Source: JBEBVQ01 sp037190845 (lineage in GTDB: Bacteria; Bacteroidota; Bacteroidia; Chitinophagales; Chitinophagaceae). From it: a DNA stretch of 64,000 nucleotides. Shown piece by piece: positions 9,416 to 18,424 of this stretch. A model generated the notes under the pieces. It worked only from the letters and a program-made list of their open reading frames with translations, ran no database searches and was not told where the DNA came from. Within the stretch, counting starts at the first letter, position 1, and each line of letters begins with the position of its first letter. The stretch lies in assembly GCA_037190845.1 (NCBI GenBank), contig JBBCJI010000018.1:124001-188000 (forward strand), given 5' to 3'. The position numbers and the translations under genes were made by a program.

Positions 9416-9451
9416 AGCTATTCCCAATTGCATAGCACATTGGGAATAGCT
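9416..9451 (-). terminator. rpsO-pnp intergenic hairpin (terminator or attenuator)
   Basis: AGCTATTCCCAAT at 9416-9428 pairs perfectly with 9439-9451 (13 bp, 10-nt loop). On the minus strand it is followed by TTTTTT (9416-9411). It lies between the rpsO stop and the pnp ATG, so it may terminate rpsO transcripts or control read-through into pnp. Confidence 0.85.
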
Positions 9452-9468
9452 CATAAAAAATGATATTG

Positions 9469-9741
9469 TTACTTGCGGATTCCAAGCTTTTCGATCAATG
9501 CACGATAACCGGCAAGGTTAGTGCGGCTCAGATATTGCAGCAGGCGCTTACGACGACCTACCATTTTCATCAGTCCCCGGTGGGTCGAGAAATCCTTTTT
9601 ATTCTGTTGCAGATGTTTTGAAAGGTGGTTGATACGTTCTGTCAATACAGCAATCTGTGCTTCTACAGAACCCGTATTGGTTTCCTTACCTCCGAATTCC
9701 TTAAAAATAGTCGCTTTCTGTTCAGCGGATAAATGAGACAT
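9469..9741 (-). CDS. rpsO: 30S ribosomal protein S15
   Basis: 90 residues, the standard length, with GSVEAQIAVLTERINHLSKHLQ and the strongly conserved KKDFSTHRGLMKMVGRRKRLLQYL block. S15 binds the central domain of 16S rRNA early in 30S assembly. It is followed by pnp, as in most bacteria. Confidence 0.97.
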   Translation of the reverse strand: MSHLSAEQKATIFKEFGGKETNTGSVEAQIAVLTERINHLSKHLQQNKKDFSTHRGLMKMVGRRKRLLQYLSRTNLAGYRALIEKLGIRK

Positions 9742-9779
9742 TACAGCTTGTTTTTAAAATTTTACAGTTTTTCAGGGTG

Positions 9780-9787
9780 CAAAGATA
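9780..9787 (-). promoter_or_regulatory. Bacteroidota -7 box, rpsO promoter
   Basis: Reads TATCTTTG on the minus strand, 39 bp upstream of the rpsO ATG, matching the TAnnTTTG consensus. No clear -33 TTG was found. Confidence 0.6.
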
Positions 9788-10068
9788 CGGAAAAACTTCA
9801 TTGAAAAAATCTTTATTGAAAAAAACATTTTTCCGGACGAAAAGACAATCAGCATGTTAGAAAGAAAGTAAACCATTTAGTTAACTTAAATTACCGGCCT
9901 GTATGGATAGCTACAGCCTTATACAAAGAATTTTTCTGTATGTGACATAGATATGCTTATTTTATTATTTTCTGGTAAGAATTTTAACCTACAGGACAAA
10001 TAAATTGAAAGTCTTCAGTGTGTATCCTGTATTCAATTAATTATATCCTGCTAAGGTTCAAAAATAAA
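9788..10068. other. AT-rich intergenic region between rpsO and the cold-shock gene
   Basis: About 280 bp between two divergent promoters. It is low-GC with no ORF or obvious stable hairpin; nothing further could be supported. Confidence 0.5.
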
Positions 10069-10100
10069 TTGATGATAAATCCAAAAAAAGCTTACCTTTG
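10069..10100 (+). promoter_or_regulatory. promoter of the cold-shock gene
   Basis: TTG at 10069-10071, 21-bp spacer, TACCTTTG at 10093-10100: a good match to the Bacteroidota -33/-7 consensus. It leaves a short leader of about 20 nt before ATG 10126. Confidence 0.7.
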
Positions 10101-10125
10101 CTGTTCATTATTTATTTTATTTACA

Positions 10126-10317
10126 ATGCAAGAAGGTACAGTAAAGTTCTTTAACGAAACAAAGGGCTTTGGATTTATTAAGCCTGCCAACGGCGGTCAG
10201 GACATCTTCGTTCACGTATCCGGTCTTATTGATGAGATCCGCGAAAACGATCAGGTAACGTATGAAGTTCAGGACGGCAAGAAAGGGCTTAATGCCGTAA
10301 ACGTGAAAGTTATCTAA
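10126..10317 (+). CDS. cold-shock domain protein
   Basis: 63-residue single CSD protein. RNP1 (KGFGFIK) and RNP2 (DIFVHVSG) are both present and the chain starts MQEGTVKFF, typical of CspA-type RNA chaperones. The frame is open further upstream to 10018, but that stretch is AT-rich, does not look like coding sequence and contains the promoter, so ATG 10126 is used. Its own terminator at 10344 makes it monocistronic. Confidence 0.95.
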   Translation: MQEGTVKFFNETKGFGFIKPANGGQDIFVHVSGLIDEIRENDQVTYEVQDGKKGLNAVNVKVI

Positions 10318-10343
10318 GTTTGTTCCGCATACGAAGTAACTGA

Positions 10344-10370
10344 AGACATGCACCGCATGTCTTTTTTTTT
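10344..10370 (+). terminator. rho-independent terminator of the cold-shock gene
   Basis: AGACATGC, 3-nt loop, GCATGTCT, then a run of T to 10370. It lies 27 bp after the stop. Confidence 0.92.
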
Positions 10371-10385
10371 GCCCGTACCCTGCCG

Positions 10386-11774
10386 CTACAGCAGCAGACC
10401 CTGCAGAAAAATATAGGCCACTGAAAAATAAATGATCAGGCCTGTAACGTCTACCAATGTAGCCACAAAAGGAGCCGACGATACAGCCGGATCGGCGCCC
10501 AGCCTTTTCAGCAGGAGCGGCAGCATAGATCCCGAAAGCGTCCCCCATAGTACAACCCCTACAAGCGTCACGCCAACAGTAAGCCCGATCTGCGGCCAAT
10601 ACGGCCCGTAGACCGGAACAATAGCGCTCCAGACCGCTATCCGCAGAAAACCGATAATACCCAGCACCAGACCGAGTAACAAGCCCGAAATAATCTCACG
10701 GCGCATCACACGCCACCAGTCTTTAAGTGCAACATCACCGACTGCCAAAGCCTGGATGATCAGTGTTGCGGCCTGGGAACCGCTGTTACCACCACTGGAA
10801 ATAATCAAAGGAACAAACAATGCCAGCACTACGGCCTTGGCTATTTCGTCTTCAAAAAAGCCCATAGCGGTAGCGGTAAGCATTTCCCCGATAAAAAGCA
10901 CTACCAGCCACCCCATTCTTTTACGTACCAGCCGGAGCAGAGGCATTTCGAGATAAGGCTCATCAAGGGCTTCAGTTCCACCGATGCGTTGCATATCTTC
11001 GCTGAATTCCTCGTTGGTCATCCACAGCACATCATCGATCGTAATGATACCCAGCAATATCTTCTGATCATCCAATACCGGCAACGCTACCCTGTTATTC
11101 ATCCGGAATACCTCGTTGGCCATACTCTGCTCATCATGGGCATTCAGGGCAATGTAGCGGCCGTCAATAATATCACTCACTTTTTTTTCCGGGTCTGTAA
11201 ATAAAAATTCCCGGATACGGACGTCGTCAATAAAACGTCCTTCTTCATCTATTACATAAATGACGTCAATCGTTTCGCTGTCTTTCCCGAAATTCCGGAT
11301 ATAATCGAGCACCTGCTGCACATTCCATTCTTTATATACGGCGAGATAGTCAGGAGTCATCAGCCTTCCGACACTGCCTTCCGGATAACCCAGCAGGCTG
11401 AGTGTTATTTTTCTTTCTTCGGGATCCAGTAGCCGTATCAGCTCTTTTACCGCCTTGCTCGGCAGCTCTTCAAGAAATGATGTCCGGTCATCGGCAGGCA
11501 GCTCATTCAGCAACGCGGCCACCCTGTCGGGCGGTAATGATCTGATAATTTTTTCCTGGAGGGTCTGGTCCAGTATTTTAAATACGCTTGTAGCACGGTG
11601 CAGCGACATCAGGGAAAGCAGCATAGCGCCTTCATCCGGGTATTCCCAGGCAATCTCCGCCACATCACTGATATTCTGGTTTTCCAGCCAATGCCGCATA
11701 GCATCCTGATCCCCGCTGTTCAGCAGCGCTTCAAACTGTGCTTCCAATGATATTGTTTCTTCCTGGGGTGCCAT
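10386..11774 (-). CDS. mgtE: magnesium transporter MgtE
   Basis: 462 residues in the MgtE order: N-terminal helical Mg2+-sensing domain (LNELPADDRTSFLEELPSKAVKELIRLLDPEER), two CBS domains (~residues 140-260), then five membrane helices with the conserved GGNSGSQAATLIIQALAVGD pore/selectivity region and LGADPAVSSAPFVATLVDVTGL. It imports Mg2+ across the inner membrane, gated by cytosolic Mg2+. TACTTTTG on the minus strand at 11792-11799 is its likely promoter. Confidence 0.95.
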   Translation of the reverse strand: MAPQEETISLEAQFEALLNSGDQDAMRHWLENQNISDVAEIAWEYPDEGAMLLSLMSLHRATSVFKILDQTLQEKIIRSLPPDRVAALLNELPADDRTSFLEELPSKAVKELIRLLDPEERKITLSLLGYPEGSVGRLMTPDYLAVYKEWNVQQVLDYIRNFGKDSETIDVIYVIDEEGRFIDDVRIREFLFTDPEKKVSDIIDGRYIALNAHDEQSMANEVFRMNNRVALPVLDDQKILLGIITIDDVLWMTNEEFSEDMQRIGGTEALDEPYLEMPLLRLVRKRMGWLVVLFIGEMLTATAMGFFEDEIAKAVVLALFVPLIISSGGNSGSQAATLIIQALAVGDVALKDWWRVMRREIISGLLLGLVLGIIGFLRIAVWSAIVPVYGPYWPQIGLTVGVTLVGVVLWGTLSGSMLPLLLKRLGADPAVSSAPFVATLVDVTGLIIYFSVAYIFLQGLLL

Positions 11775-11791
11775 AGTATGCCTGCGACATG

Positions 11792-11799
11792 CAAAAGTA
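11792..11799 (-). promoter_or_regulatory. -7 box of the mgtE promoter
   Basis: TACTTTTG on the minus strand, 18 bp upstream of the mgtE ATG; fits TAnnTTTG. Confidence 0.55.
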
Positions 11800-11830
11800 A
11801 CCGTTTGAACCGGGAAATATGAAAATCAAT

Positions 11831-11854
11831 AGAGACGCGACGCATCACGTCTCT
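11831..11854. repeat. AGAGACGCGA palindrome
   Basis: AGAGACGCGA, loop CGCA, TCACGTCTCT: ten pairs with one mismatch. The same family occurs at 24231. It lies between mgtE and the DUF2027 gene and may aid termination. Confidence 0.6.
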
Positions 11855-11858
11855 GCCG

Positions 11859-12875
11859 TCAGTAGGTAAAATAAACCTCCGTTGCGCCAAAACCATACTT
11901 CCCCATCCACTCATTAGCAAAACGGCCTACTTCGGGTGTTTCCCGGAGCACCTGGTGTACAGCATCCCGTAATACACCCCGCCCCAGGCCGTGGATAATG
12001 ATCATCCGGTCGAAGCGATGTGTGATGGCCAGCCGCAGGTAATACTGCAGGTAGTCAGTCTGTATCTGAAGCATTTCGGCATTCGTGAGTTTTTTCCGTC
12101 TGTAATCCGGCTCTACCTGTTCGATGTGGAGATCCAGCTCATACCGGGGGAGTTCCTGAAACGGGCTTACATGAGTCCGTACCGGTTGTGCAGAAAAAGC
12201 ATGACGTGTTTGGACGGGGGGAGAAAGTTGGGGGGCAGCCTCAATAAATGAATCAGTAAGCAGGAAGCTGAATGTAGGCTCATTATTCCGCTGTATTTCG
12301 GATATACGCTGAAACAACTGGGCCGGCCGGATGCGCAGCGCACCTCCTTTTTCTTTAAGCCCTTTGCTGCTGTCGGCATCCGCCACCAGCCAGTGAAACC
12401 GCGGATGATCGTTCATATCGCCGTACGGAATGTGGTGCATATAGATATGACTGAACGCCGCCAGGGTTCCTTCATGAAAAAATACCTGCCGCTCTTCCAC
12501 CCTTACTTCATAGCGAAACCGCACCGGGTAAGGCAGCTCATTAAGCAGGTAAATTTTCAGCTCATCCACTATATCTTCCATATCCCGGATGCTGTATACA
12601 GGGAGAAAGGAAAGAAAAATGCCTTTTGCATGACGGCCCTGATGAACGCTGCCCTGCTCCCTTGGTAATATTTCCGGTGAGGATTCCGGTTTCTTTTTGT
12701 TCTTTTTTTGTTCTGTAAACCATTTGAGATACGGGTGCTCCATCTCATCCTCATAAGCGGGAAAAACAACACCGGCCACCTCCACCTCATACATGCCGGG
12801 ATTCAGGTACCCTGCCACGACACCTTCTTCGCCGGTTTGCTTCAACACTACCTTATCACCAATTGAAAATTTCAT
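11859..12875 (-). CDS. DUF2027 / Smr domain protein
   Basis: About 338 residues. The N-terminal ~60 residues look like an SH3-like KOW fold (FSIGDKVVLKQTGEEGVVAGY). The middle resembles DUF2027. The C-terminal ~85 residues are a Smr domain with ELDLHIEQ and IIIHGLGRGVLRDAVHQVL, the LDLH and HGxGxG motifs of MutS2-type nucleases. Role unknown; Smr domains bind or cut branched DNA or collided-ribosome mRNA. TTG 12893 is upstream in frame, but MKFSIGDKVV at 12875 is the better start. Confidence 0.85.
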   Translation of the reverse strand: MKFSIGDKVVLKQTGEEGVVAGYLNPGMYEVEVAGVVFPAYEDEMEHPYLKWFTEQKKNKKKPESSPEILPREQGSVHQGRHAKGIFLSFLPVYSIRDMEDIVDELKIYLLNELPYPVRFRYEVRVEERQVFFHEGTLAAFSHIYMHHIPYGDMNDHPRFHWLVADADSSKGLKEKGGALRIRPAQLFQRISEIQRNNEPTFSFLLTDSFIEAAPQLSPPVQTRHAFSAQPVRTHVSPFQELPRYELDLHIEQVEPDYRRKKLTNAEMLQIQTDYLQYYLRLAITHRFDRMIIIHGLGRGVLRDAVHQVLRETPEVGRFANEWMGKYGFGATEVYFTY

Positions 12876-12912
12876 AACACGGACGTTATTCAACTGCCGA
12901 TACGTCTGCGGA

Positions 12913-13500
12913 TCATTGCACCGCAGACGTATTTTTAAGAAAATGCAACAATTGTTCCAACGCCTTTCCCCTATGACTGATCCGGTTTTTTACAGATAAA
13001 GGCAACTCGGCAAAAGTCTGGTCGTAACCTGTGGGAACAAAGACAGGATCGTAGCCGAAACCATCATCACCCCGCGGGCTGTTTGCAATAGTTCCATAAC
13101 AGACGTCTTCAAAAAAACGGGTATGGCCTTCCCATATCAGACAGATCACGGCTTTATAATAAGCAGTACGATCCCCGGCAGCTTTCATTTCATGCAGCAG
13201 CTTTTCCAGGTTCCGTTGCTCATCCTGTGGTTCGCCGGCATACCGCGCACTGAACACACCGGGAGCGCCGTCAAGCGCACTGACACATAGGCCGCTATCA
13301 TCAGCAAGCACATTTTTCCCGCAAAAGCGATAAATCGTTTCTGCCTTTACGGCTGCATTATCCTCAAAACGGTCATACGGCTCTTCTATGTCCCCACTGA
13401 AACCGATATCCGCCAGCGAAAGAATCCGGAATCCGTCGAGCAGGGATCTGATCTCCCGGATCTTCCCGGTATTATTTGATGCAATTACCAATTCTTTCAT
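12913..13500 (-). CDS. rdgB: XTP/dITP diphosphatase (RdgB/HAM1 family)
   Basis: House-cleaning pyrophosphatase that removes dITP/XTP from nucleotide pools. Hallmarks: LVIASNNTGKIREI at the N-terminus (SxNxxK), LADDSGLCVSALDGAPGVFSARYAG, and the C-terminal SHRGKALEQL. ATG 13500 (MKELVIASNN) is chosen over the in-frame TTG at 13509. Length (~195) is normal. Confidence 0.95.
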   Translation of the reverse strand: MKELVIASNNTGKIREIRSLLDGFRILSLADIGFSGDIEEPYDRFEDNAAVKAETIYRFCGKNVLADDSGLCVSALDGAPGVFSARYAGEPQDEQRNLEKLLHEMKAAGDRTAYYKAVICLIWEGHTRFFEDVCYGTIANSPRGDDGFGYDPVFVPTGYDQTFAELPLSVKNRISHRGKALEQLLHFLKNTSAVQ

Positions 13501-13531
13501 ATATCCCAAACAAATTTCACAAGGTCATTAT

Positions 13532-13957
13532 TCAGCGTTTACGTATCGCCACGGTCAGCCTGCTTACACACACGAGCCTGTCCTCCTCATCACAGATCCG
13601 GATGTCCCATACATGCGTAGTTCTGCCGGTATGCAAAGGCCTTGCTGTTGCCGTTACGACTCCATCCTTTTTTCCCCTGAGATGATTACAGTTCAGCTCC
13701 ATTCCTACACAGATCTCCTGCGCCGGATCTATCAGCAGGCTGGAGGCAACACTACCCAACGTTTCGGCCAATGCAGCCGATGCACCGCCATGCAGTAACC
13801 CATAGGGTTGCCTGGTACGTTCGTCTACCGGCATAGCGGCACATATAAAATCTACACCTATCGCGGTAAAACGAATCCCTATCGCTGCAGCCATTGTGTT
13901 TTTGCAGGCATCATTCAATGCATCGACAGTCCCACCCGAATACATAAACGCTTTCAT
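13532..13957 (-). CDS. hotdog-fold acyl-CoA thioesterase (PaaI/MenI-like)
   Basis: 141 residues with the hotdog signature YGLLHGGASAALAETLGS (catalytic acidic residue on the long helix) and NCNHLRG in the following strand. This is closest in pattern to 1,4-dihydroxy-2-naphthoyl-CoA thioesterases of menaquinone synthesis, but no men genes are adjacent, so substrate is inference. A second hotdog gene at 21549 is from a related but distinct branch. Confidence 0.85.
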   Translation of the reverse strand: MKAFMYSGGTVDALNDACKNTMAAAIGIRFTAIGVDFICAAMPVDERTRQPYGLLHGGASAALAETLGSVASSLLIDPAQEICVGMELNCNHLRGKKDGVVTATARPLHTGRTTHVWDIRICDEEDRLVCVSRLTVAIRKR

Positions 13958-14027
13958 ATAAACTAATAAATATCTAAAGTAAATGACTTATAAAAATGTA
14001 TAATAATAATACGTTGTTTTTTTTATT

Positions 14028-14035
14028 TATTTTTG
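14028..14035 (+). promoter_or_regulatory. possible -7 box upstream of the saccharopine-dehydrogenase-like gene
   Basis: TATTTTTG fits TAnnTTTG and lies 41 bp before ATG 14077, in a very AT-rich stretch. No properly spaced -33 element was found. Confidence 0.4.
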
Positions 14036-14076
14036 GAAGTTAAGTTTTCTTACTTCACCTTTAAATTTTTAAAAGT

Positions 14077-15408
14077 ATGAAAAAACTTTTGGTAGTAGGC
14101 GCTGGCAAATCCTCCACAGCGCTGATTCAATATCTCTCCGGCAAAGCAAATAAATATAAATGGGATGTGACCATAGCCGATCAGGATGAAAAATTACTGG
14201 CCGGCAAAACACACCAGCTTCCGGACGTACAAACGGCAGTGATGGACATAACGTGCAATCGGCAGCGCCGCGAACAGGTAAAAAACAACGACATAGTGCT
14301 TTCTCTGATGCCCCCCCATCTGCATATCCTGCTGGCAAAAGACTGTCTGCAATACAAAAAGAACCTGATTACCTCATCTTATATGTCGGACGAAATACGC
14401 GAGATGGATACAGCAGTAAGATCTGCGGGGATAATGTTTTTGACAGAAATGGGACTGGATCCGGGGCTGGATCATATGGTTGCCAGCCAGATTATGCACT
14501 CTATAAGACGCGTGGCAGGTGATGTGCTCTCATACAAATCATATTGCGGCGGACTGATCGCACCGGAATATGCCAATCCGCCCTGGCGGCATAAAATATC
14601 ATGGAACCCACGCAACATCGTGCTTGCAGGTATAAACGGGGCTCAATATCTGCAACATGATAAGCTGATACAAATACCTTATGAAAATCTGTTCACAAAA
14701 AACCATCGCATCCATGTCGATGGCGTAGGACCTCTTACCTACTACCCCAACCGGGACTCCCTCCATTATATCAATCTTTATGACATCCCCGAAACCAGCA
14801 CGATCTTACGGGCTACATTACGGTATCCTAATTTCTGTAAAGGCTGGGATGCTGTTATCCGTCTGGGCTTAACCATGCCGGACGACCAGTTTGACACGAA
14901 CGGTATGACCGTACAATCATGGATACGTCAGAAAACAGGATTTACAGGTACGACAGAAGAACTCCCCGCATTCATTGCCCGGAAACTGCACGTACAACCT
15001 GACAGCATTGTTATACGTATGCTGGCGGCATTAGACCTATGGGAAGACACACCACTGAAACCCGGAATAAACAGCAGCGCTGATATCCTGGAAAGCATCC
15101 TGATAGAGAAATGGCATATGGAGCCATGGGAACAAGACATGGTAGTTATGCAGCATGAAGTAGAATATAGCGGAAAAGCCAAACACACCACACTTACCAG
15201 CACAATGGTACTTAAAGGTGAGAATCGCGAACTTTCTGCTATGGCAAAAACGGTAGGATTGCCTATGGGCATCATGGCAAAACTTCTGATGACAGAAAAA
15301 GTAAGGCCAATACCGGGCGTACACATCCCTATATATCCCGATATATATAAACCCATTTTAAAAGAACTTGAGCGCTACGGAATCCGCTTTACAGATCACA
15401 TCGTATAA
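14077..15408 (+). CDS. saccharopine dehydrogenase family oxidoreductase
   Basis: 443 residues. An N-terminal Rossmann fold (LLVVGAGKSSTALIQYLSG, then TIADQDEKLLAGK) is followed by the family's NAD(P)-binding continuation (VLSLMPPHLHILLAKDCLQYKKNLITSSYMSDE) and the MGLDPGLDHM motif. It probably catalyses saccharopine formation or cleavage in lysine metabolism, but the family also includes carboxynorspermidine dehydrogenases and no lysine or polyamine genes adjoin it, so substrate is open. Confidence 0.85.
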   Translation: MKKLLVVGAGKSSTALIQYLSGKANKYKWDVTIADQDEKLLAGKTHQLPDVQTAVMDITCNRQRREQVKNNDIVLSLMPPHLHILLAKDCLQYKKNLITSSYMSDEIREMDTAVRSAGIMFLTEMGLDPGLDHMVASQIMHSIRRVAGDVLSYKSYCGGLIAPEYANPPWRHKISWNPRNIVLAGINGAQYLQHDKLIQIPYENLFTKNHRIHVDGVGPLTYYPNRDSLHYINLYDIPETSTILRATLRYPNFCKGWDAVIRLGLTMPDDQFDTNGMTVQSWIRQKTGFTGTTEELPAFIARKLHVQPDSIVIRMLAALDLWEDTPLKPGINSSADILESILIEKWHMEPWEQDMVVMQHEVEYSGKAKHTTLTSTMVLKGENRELSAMAKTVGLPMGIMAKLLMTEKVRPIPGVHIPIYPDIYKPILKELERYGIRFTDHIV

Positions 15409-15628
15409 GAAAGTTCATCTCCGTCCAGCATGCCCGGAGCTGTGTAGTGCTGCCGGATGGCAGAAAACAGGGAGTTGTGTCTCCGGGTACGCTCCCGCTA
15501 AACATATGACGAAGTTCATATTGTTGAGACCGCACGGCAATAACTAACACAATGTAATAATGAAAAGATAAGCTGACCTTTCTTTATTTCATTGCAAAAT
15601 TCTATTATTTTGTAACCAAACAGGATGG

Positions 15629-17107
15629 ATGAGAAAATATAAAACATTAGGATTTTACACAGTCACATTGCTGATATGCTCCATACTAATGTACCTGGCA
15701 ATAGAACAGGGAGAACGTCTGGAAAAAAGAAAAGCAGAAGCAATACAGGAAACAAGCAACCTCTCTCCTTTTGACCAGTTTCTGGAAACCATTACCCATA
15801 ATCTGGCACACCCGCTGGCTACACTCCTACTGCAGATCATAGCGATCATTATTGTTGCACGGGTATTTGGCCGCATCTTCCGGCTGATCCGCCAACCGGC
15901 GGTTATCGGCGAGATTGTAGCCGGGATCTGCCTGGGTCCATCCCTGCTGGGGATGTATTTTCCCGAGTTTTCATCCTTCCTGTTCCCTGCACACTCACTC
16001 GGTAATCTGGGCTTTATAAGCCAGATCGGACTGATACTGTTTATGTTTGTCATCGGGATGGAGCTGGATATCAACATCCTGAAAAGCAAAGCAAAAGAAG
16101 CCGTAGTCATCAGTCACGCAAGTATCATTTTCCCGTTTATACTGGGCATAGGGCTTTCATTCTTTGTTTACGACCGGTTTGCCCCTATGGGTGTACCATT
16201 CTTATCCTTTTCCCTGTTTATGGGCATAGCCATGAGCATCACTGCTTTTCCGGTACTGGCAAGGATCGTGCAGGAACGCGGCATTTCACAAACAAAGCTC
16301 GGCACGATTGCTATTACCTGTGCAGCGGCAGACGATATAACAGCATGGTGCCTGCTGGCAGCCGTTATTGCTATTGCCAAAGCAGGCTCAGCATTAAGTG
16401 CCATATACATCATTGTCCTGGCAATTATCTATGTGCTGGTGATGCTGAAACTTGTACGCCCGGCCTTGAAAAAACTGGGCGATAAATATGCAGGAAAGGC
16501 TTCATTAAGCAAACCGGTAGTGGCTATTTTTTTCCTGACATTATTATTTTCTTCTTTCGCAACAGAAGTAATCGGGATACATGCCCTCTTCGGTGCGTTC
16601 ATGGCCGGAACCGTCATGCCTTCCCATATCAGCTTCCGCAAACTGCTTGTAGAAAAAGTAGAAGATGTTTCGCTGGTGTTATTCCTGCCGTTGTTCTTTG
16701 TATTTACCGGGCTGCGTACCGAGATCGGCCTGCTGAATGAACCTTATCTGTGGATCATGTGCGCCGTAATCACCGGAATTGCAATCATAGGAAAATTCGC
16801 AGGAAGCACCGTTGCGGCAAGGTTTACCGGCCATAACTGGCATGAAAGTCTCTCTATCGGAGCACTGATGAACACGCGGGGGCTTATGGAGCTTGTTGTG
16901 CTCAACATCGGTTACGATCTGGGCATCCTGAATCGCGAAATATTTGCCATGCTGGTTATTATGGCATTGGTGACCACCTTTATGACCGGACCGGCACTGG
17001 ACTTCATCAACAAATATTTCCGGAACCAGGCAAAAGTGCCTGTAATGCCCGGATCAACGGAACATCCAAAAGTCAATGACATTAAGCCACTGAGCGCTGA
17101 TCAATAA
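15629..17107 (+). CDS. cation:proton antiporter (CPA2 family)
   Basis: 492 residues with about 13 predicted membrane helices. An N-terminal TM helix is followed by a charged linker before the CPA2 core (QPAVIGEIVAGICLGPSLLG; TAFPVLARIVQERG; the ITCAAADDITAWCLLA helix with the paired Asp residues). The C-terminus is short with no TrkA-N or USP domain. It exchanges Na+ or K+ for H+ across the inner membrane; ion specificity cannot be read here. Confidence 0.9.
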   Translation: MRKYKTLGFYTVTLLICSILMYLAIEQGERLEKRKAEAIQETSNLSPFDQFLETITHNLAHPLATLLLQIIAIIIVARVFGRIFRLIRQPAVIGEIVAGICLGPSLLGMYFPEFSSFLFPAHSLGNLGFISQIGLILFMFVIGMELDINILKSKAKEAVVISHASIIFPFILGIGLSFFVYDRFAPMGVPFLSFSLFMGIAMSITAFPVLARIVQERGISQTKLGTIAITCAAADDITAWCLLAAVIAIAKAGSALSAIYIIVLAIIYVLVMLKLVRPALKKLGDKYAGKASLSKPVVAIFFLTLLFSSFATEVIGIHALFGAFMAGTVMPSHISFRKLLVEKVEDVSLVLFLPLFFVFTGLRTEIGLLNEPYLWIMCAVITGIAIIGKFAGSTVAARFTGHNWHESLSIGALMNTRGLMELVVLNIGYDLGILNREIFAMLVIMALVTTFMTGPALDFINKYFRNQAKVPVMPGSTEHPKVNDIKPLSADQ

Positions 17108-17133
17108 GCACGGCATATACGATTTCCATCGTT

Positions 17134-17277
17134 GGGGACAAATCAAATCTTCGCTATTCAAAAAACTGAATTTTGCTTCGACAGACTCAGTAACCGACCT
17201 TAAAAGGCGGTCATTGAGCCTGTCGAAGGGTCGAAATGAATACTTTGAGCTATGAAAGCGAAGATTTGAATTGCCCC
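17134..17277. mobile_element. 144-bp MITE-like element with 6-bp target duplication
   Basis: Terminal inverted repeats of about 21 bp: the left end begins GGGGACAAATCAAATCTTCG, and the right end is its near-complement, ending GAATTGCCCC at 17277. A nested second palindrome inside pairs CTTCGACAG (from about 17177) with CTGTCGAAG. Direct repeats ATCGTT flank it at 17128-17133 and 17278-17283. No ORF is present, so it would be non-autonomous. It ends 36 bp upstream of the aldolase -7 box. Confidence 0.7.
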
Positions 17278-17313
17278 ATCGTTCAATACATTATGCTCAA
17301 TTGATTTATTACT

Positions 17314-17321
17314 TACCTTTG
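17314..17321 (+). promoter_or_regulatory. -7 box of the aldolase promoter
   Basis: TACCTTTG, 28 bp upstream of ATG 17350; matches TAnnTTTG. The -33 region falls close to the right end of the MITE-like element. Confidence 0.6.
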
Positions 17322-17349
17322 CACCACTTTTTAAAAAACACCCCTTCTT

Positions 17350-18408
17350 ATGGCATCAAAAAAAATACAGGATTTACTGGCCGACAAGGCGGCCTACTAT
17401 CTGGACCATCAATGCACTACTATTGCAAATTCGGATATTTATACGCCCTCTGCCGGCACAATAGATGAAGTATGGACTGCATCCAACAGAAACATTCAAA
17501 CGCTGCGCAGCATACAAAGCCTGTTGGGGAATGGCCGTCTGGCCAATACAGGATATGTATCCATCCTGCCTGTTGATCAGGGCATCGAACACAGCGCCGG
17601 CGCTTCTTTCGCTCCGAATCCCATTTATTTTGATCCTGAAAATATTGTAAAGCTGGCTGTTGAAGGTGGCTGTAATGCTGTAGCTTCCACTTATGGCGTG
17701 TTAGGAGCCGTAGCCCGCAAATATGCACATAAGATCCCTTTCATTGTAAAGATCAACCACAACGAATTTATCTCATATCCCAACCGGTTTGACCAGATCA
17801 TGTTCGGCACGATCAAAGATGCCTGGAATATGGGAGCTACCGCAGTCGGAGCAACTATCTACTTCGGGTCCGAAGAAAGCAGCCGCCAGATCGTGGAAGT
17901 AGCTAAGGCCTTTGAATATGCTCACGAATTGGGCATGGCCACTGTCCTCTGGTGTTATCTCCGGAACAGCGCTTTCAAAAAAGACGGCGTGGATTATCAC
18001 ACTGCTGCAGACCTGACCGCACAGGCAAATCATCTCGGCGTTACTATTCAGGCAGACATTATCAAACAGAAATTACCGACCAACAACGGCGGATATAATG
18101 CCCTGAACTTTGGGAAGACCCACAAAAATGTCTACGAAAAACTGTCTACCGATCACCCGATAGATCTTTGTCGCTACCAGGTGGCCAACTGCTATATGGG
18201 ACGTGTCGGGCTGATCAATTCCGGGGGTGAATCTAAAGGAGCTTCCGATCTTGCAGAAGCAGTAATGACCGCAGTAGTGAACAAACGCGCCGGCGGTATG
18301 GGGCTGATCAGCGGCCGCAAGGCATTCCAGAAACCTATGAATGAAGGCGTGGAATTGCTGAACACCATACAGGATGTATATCTCGACAGCAGCATCACCC
18401 TTGCGTAA
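17350..18408 (+). CDS. fbaB: class I fructose-bisphosphate aldolase (DhnA/FbaB type)
   Basis: Cleaves fructose 1,6-bisphosphate to dihydroxyacetone phosphate and glyceraldehyde 3-phosphate via a Schiff-base lysine. The 352 residues match the archaeal/FbaB type: YVSILPVDQGIEHSAGASFAPNP near the N-terminus, then FIVKINHNE, GATAVGATIYFGSEES, and phosphate-binding GLINSGGESKGASDL and GGMGLISGRKAFQKP. Cytosolic, glycolysis/gluconeogenesis; pckA at 52794 serves the same pathway. A 28-bp hairpin follows the gene. Confidence 0.93.
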   Translation: MASKKIQDLLADKAAYYLDHQCTTIANSDIYTPSAGTIDEVWTASNRNIQTLRSIQSLLGNGRLANTGYVSILPVDQGIEHSAGASFAPNPIYFDPENIVKLAVEGGCNAVASTYGVLGAVARKYAHKIPFIVKINHNEFISYPNRFDQIMFGTIKDAWNMGATAVGATIYFGSEESSRQIVEVAKAFEYAHELGMATVLWCYLRNSAFKKDGVDYHTAADLTAQANHLGVTIQADIIKQKLPTNNGGYNALNFGKTHKNVYEKLSTDHPIDLCRYQVANCYMGRVGLINSGGESKGASDLAEAVMTAVVNKRAGGMGLISGRKAFQKPMNEGVELLNTIQDVYLDSSITLA

Positions 18409-18424
18409 TCTGGCAATTAAATTG

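Noticed and set aside
10018..10125. N-terminal extension of the cold-shock protein
   Set aside because: The extension covers the promoter, is AT-rich and lacks any homology to the cold-shock fold; ATG 10126 fits the family.
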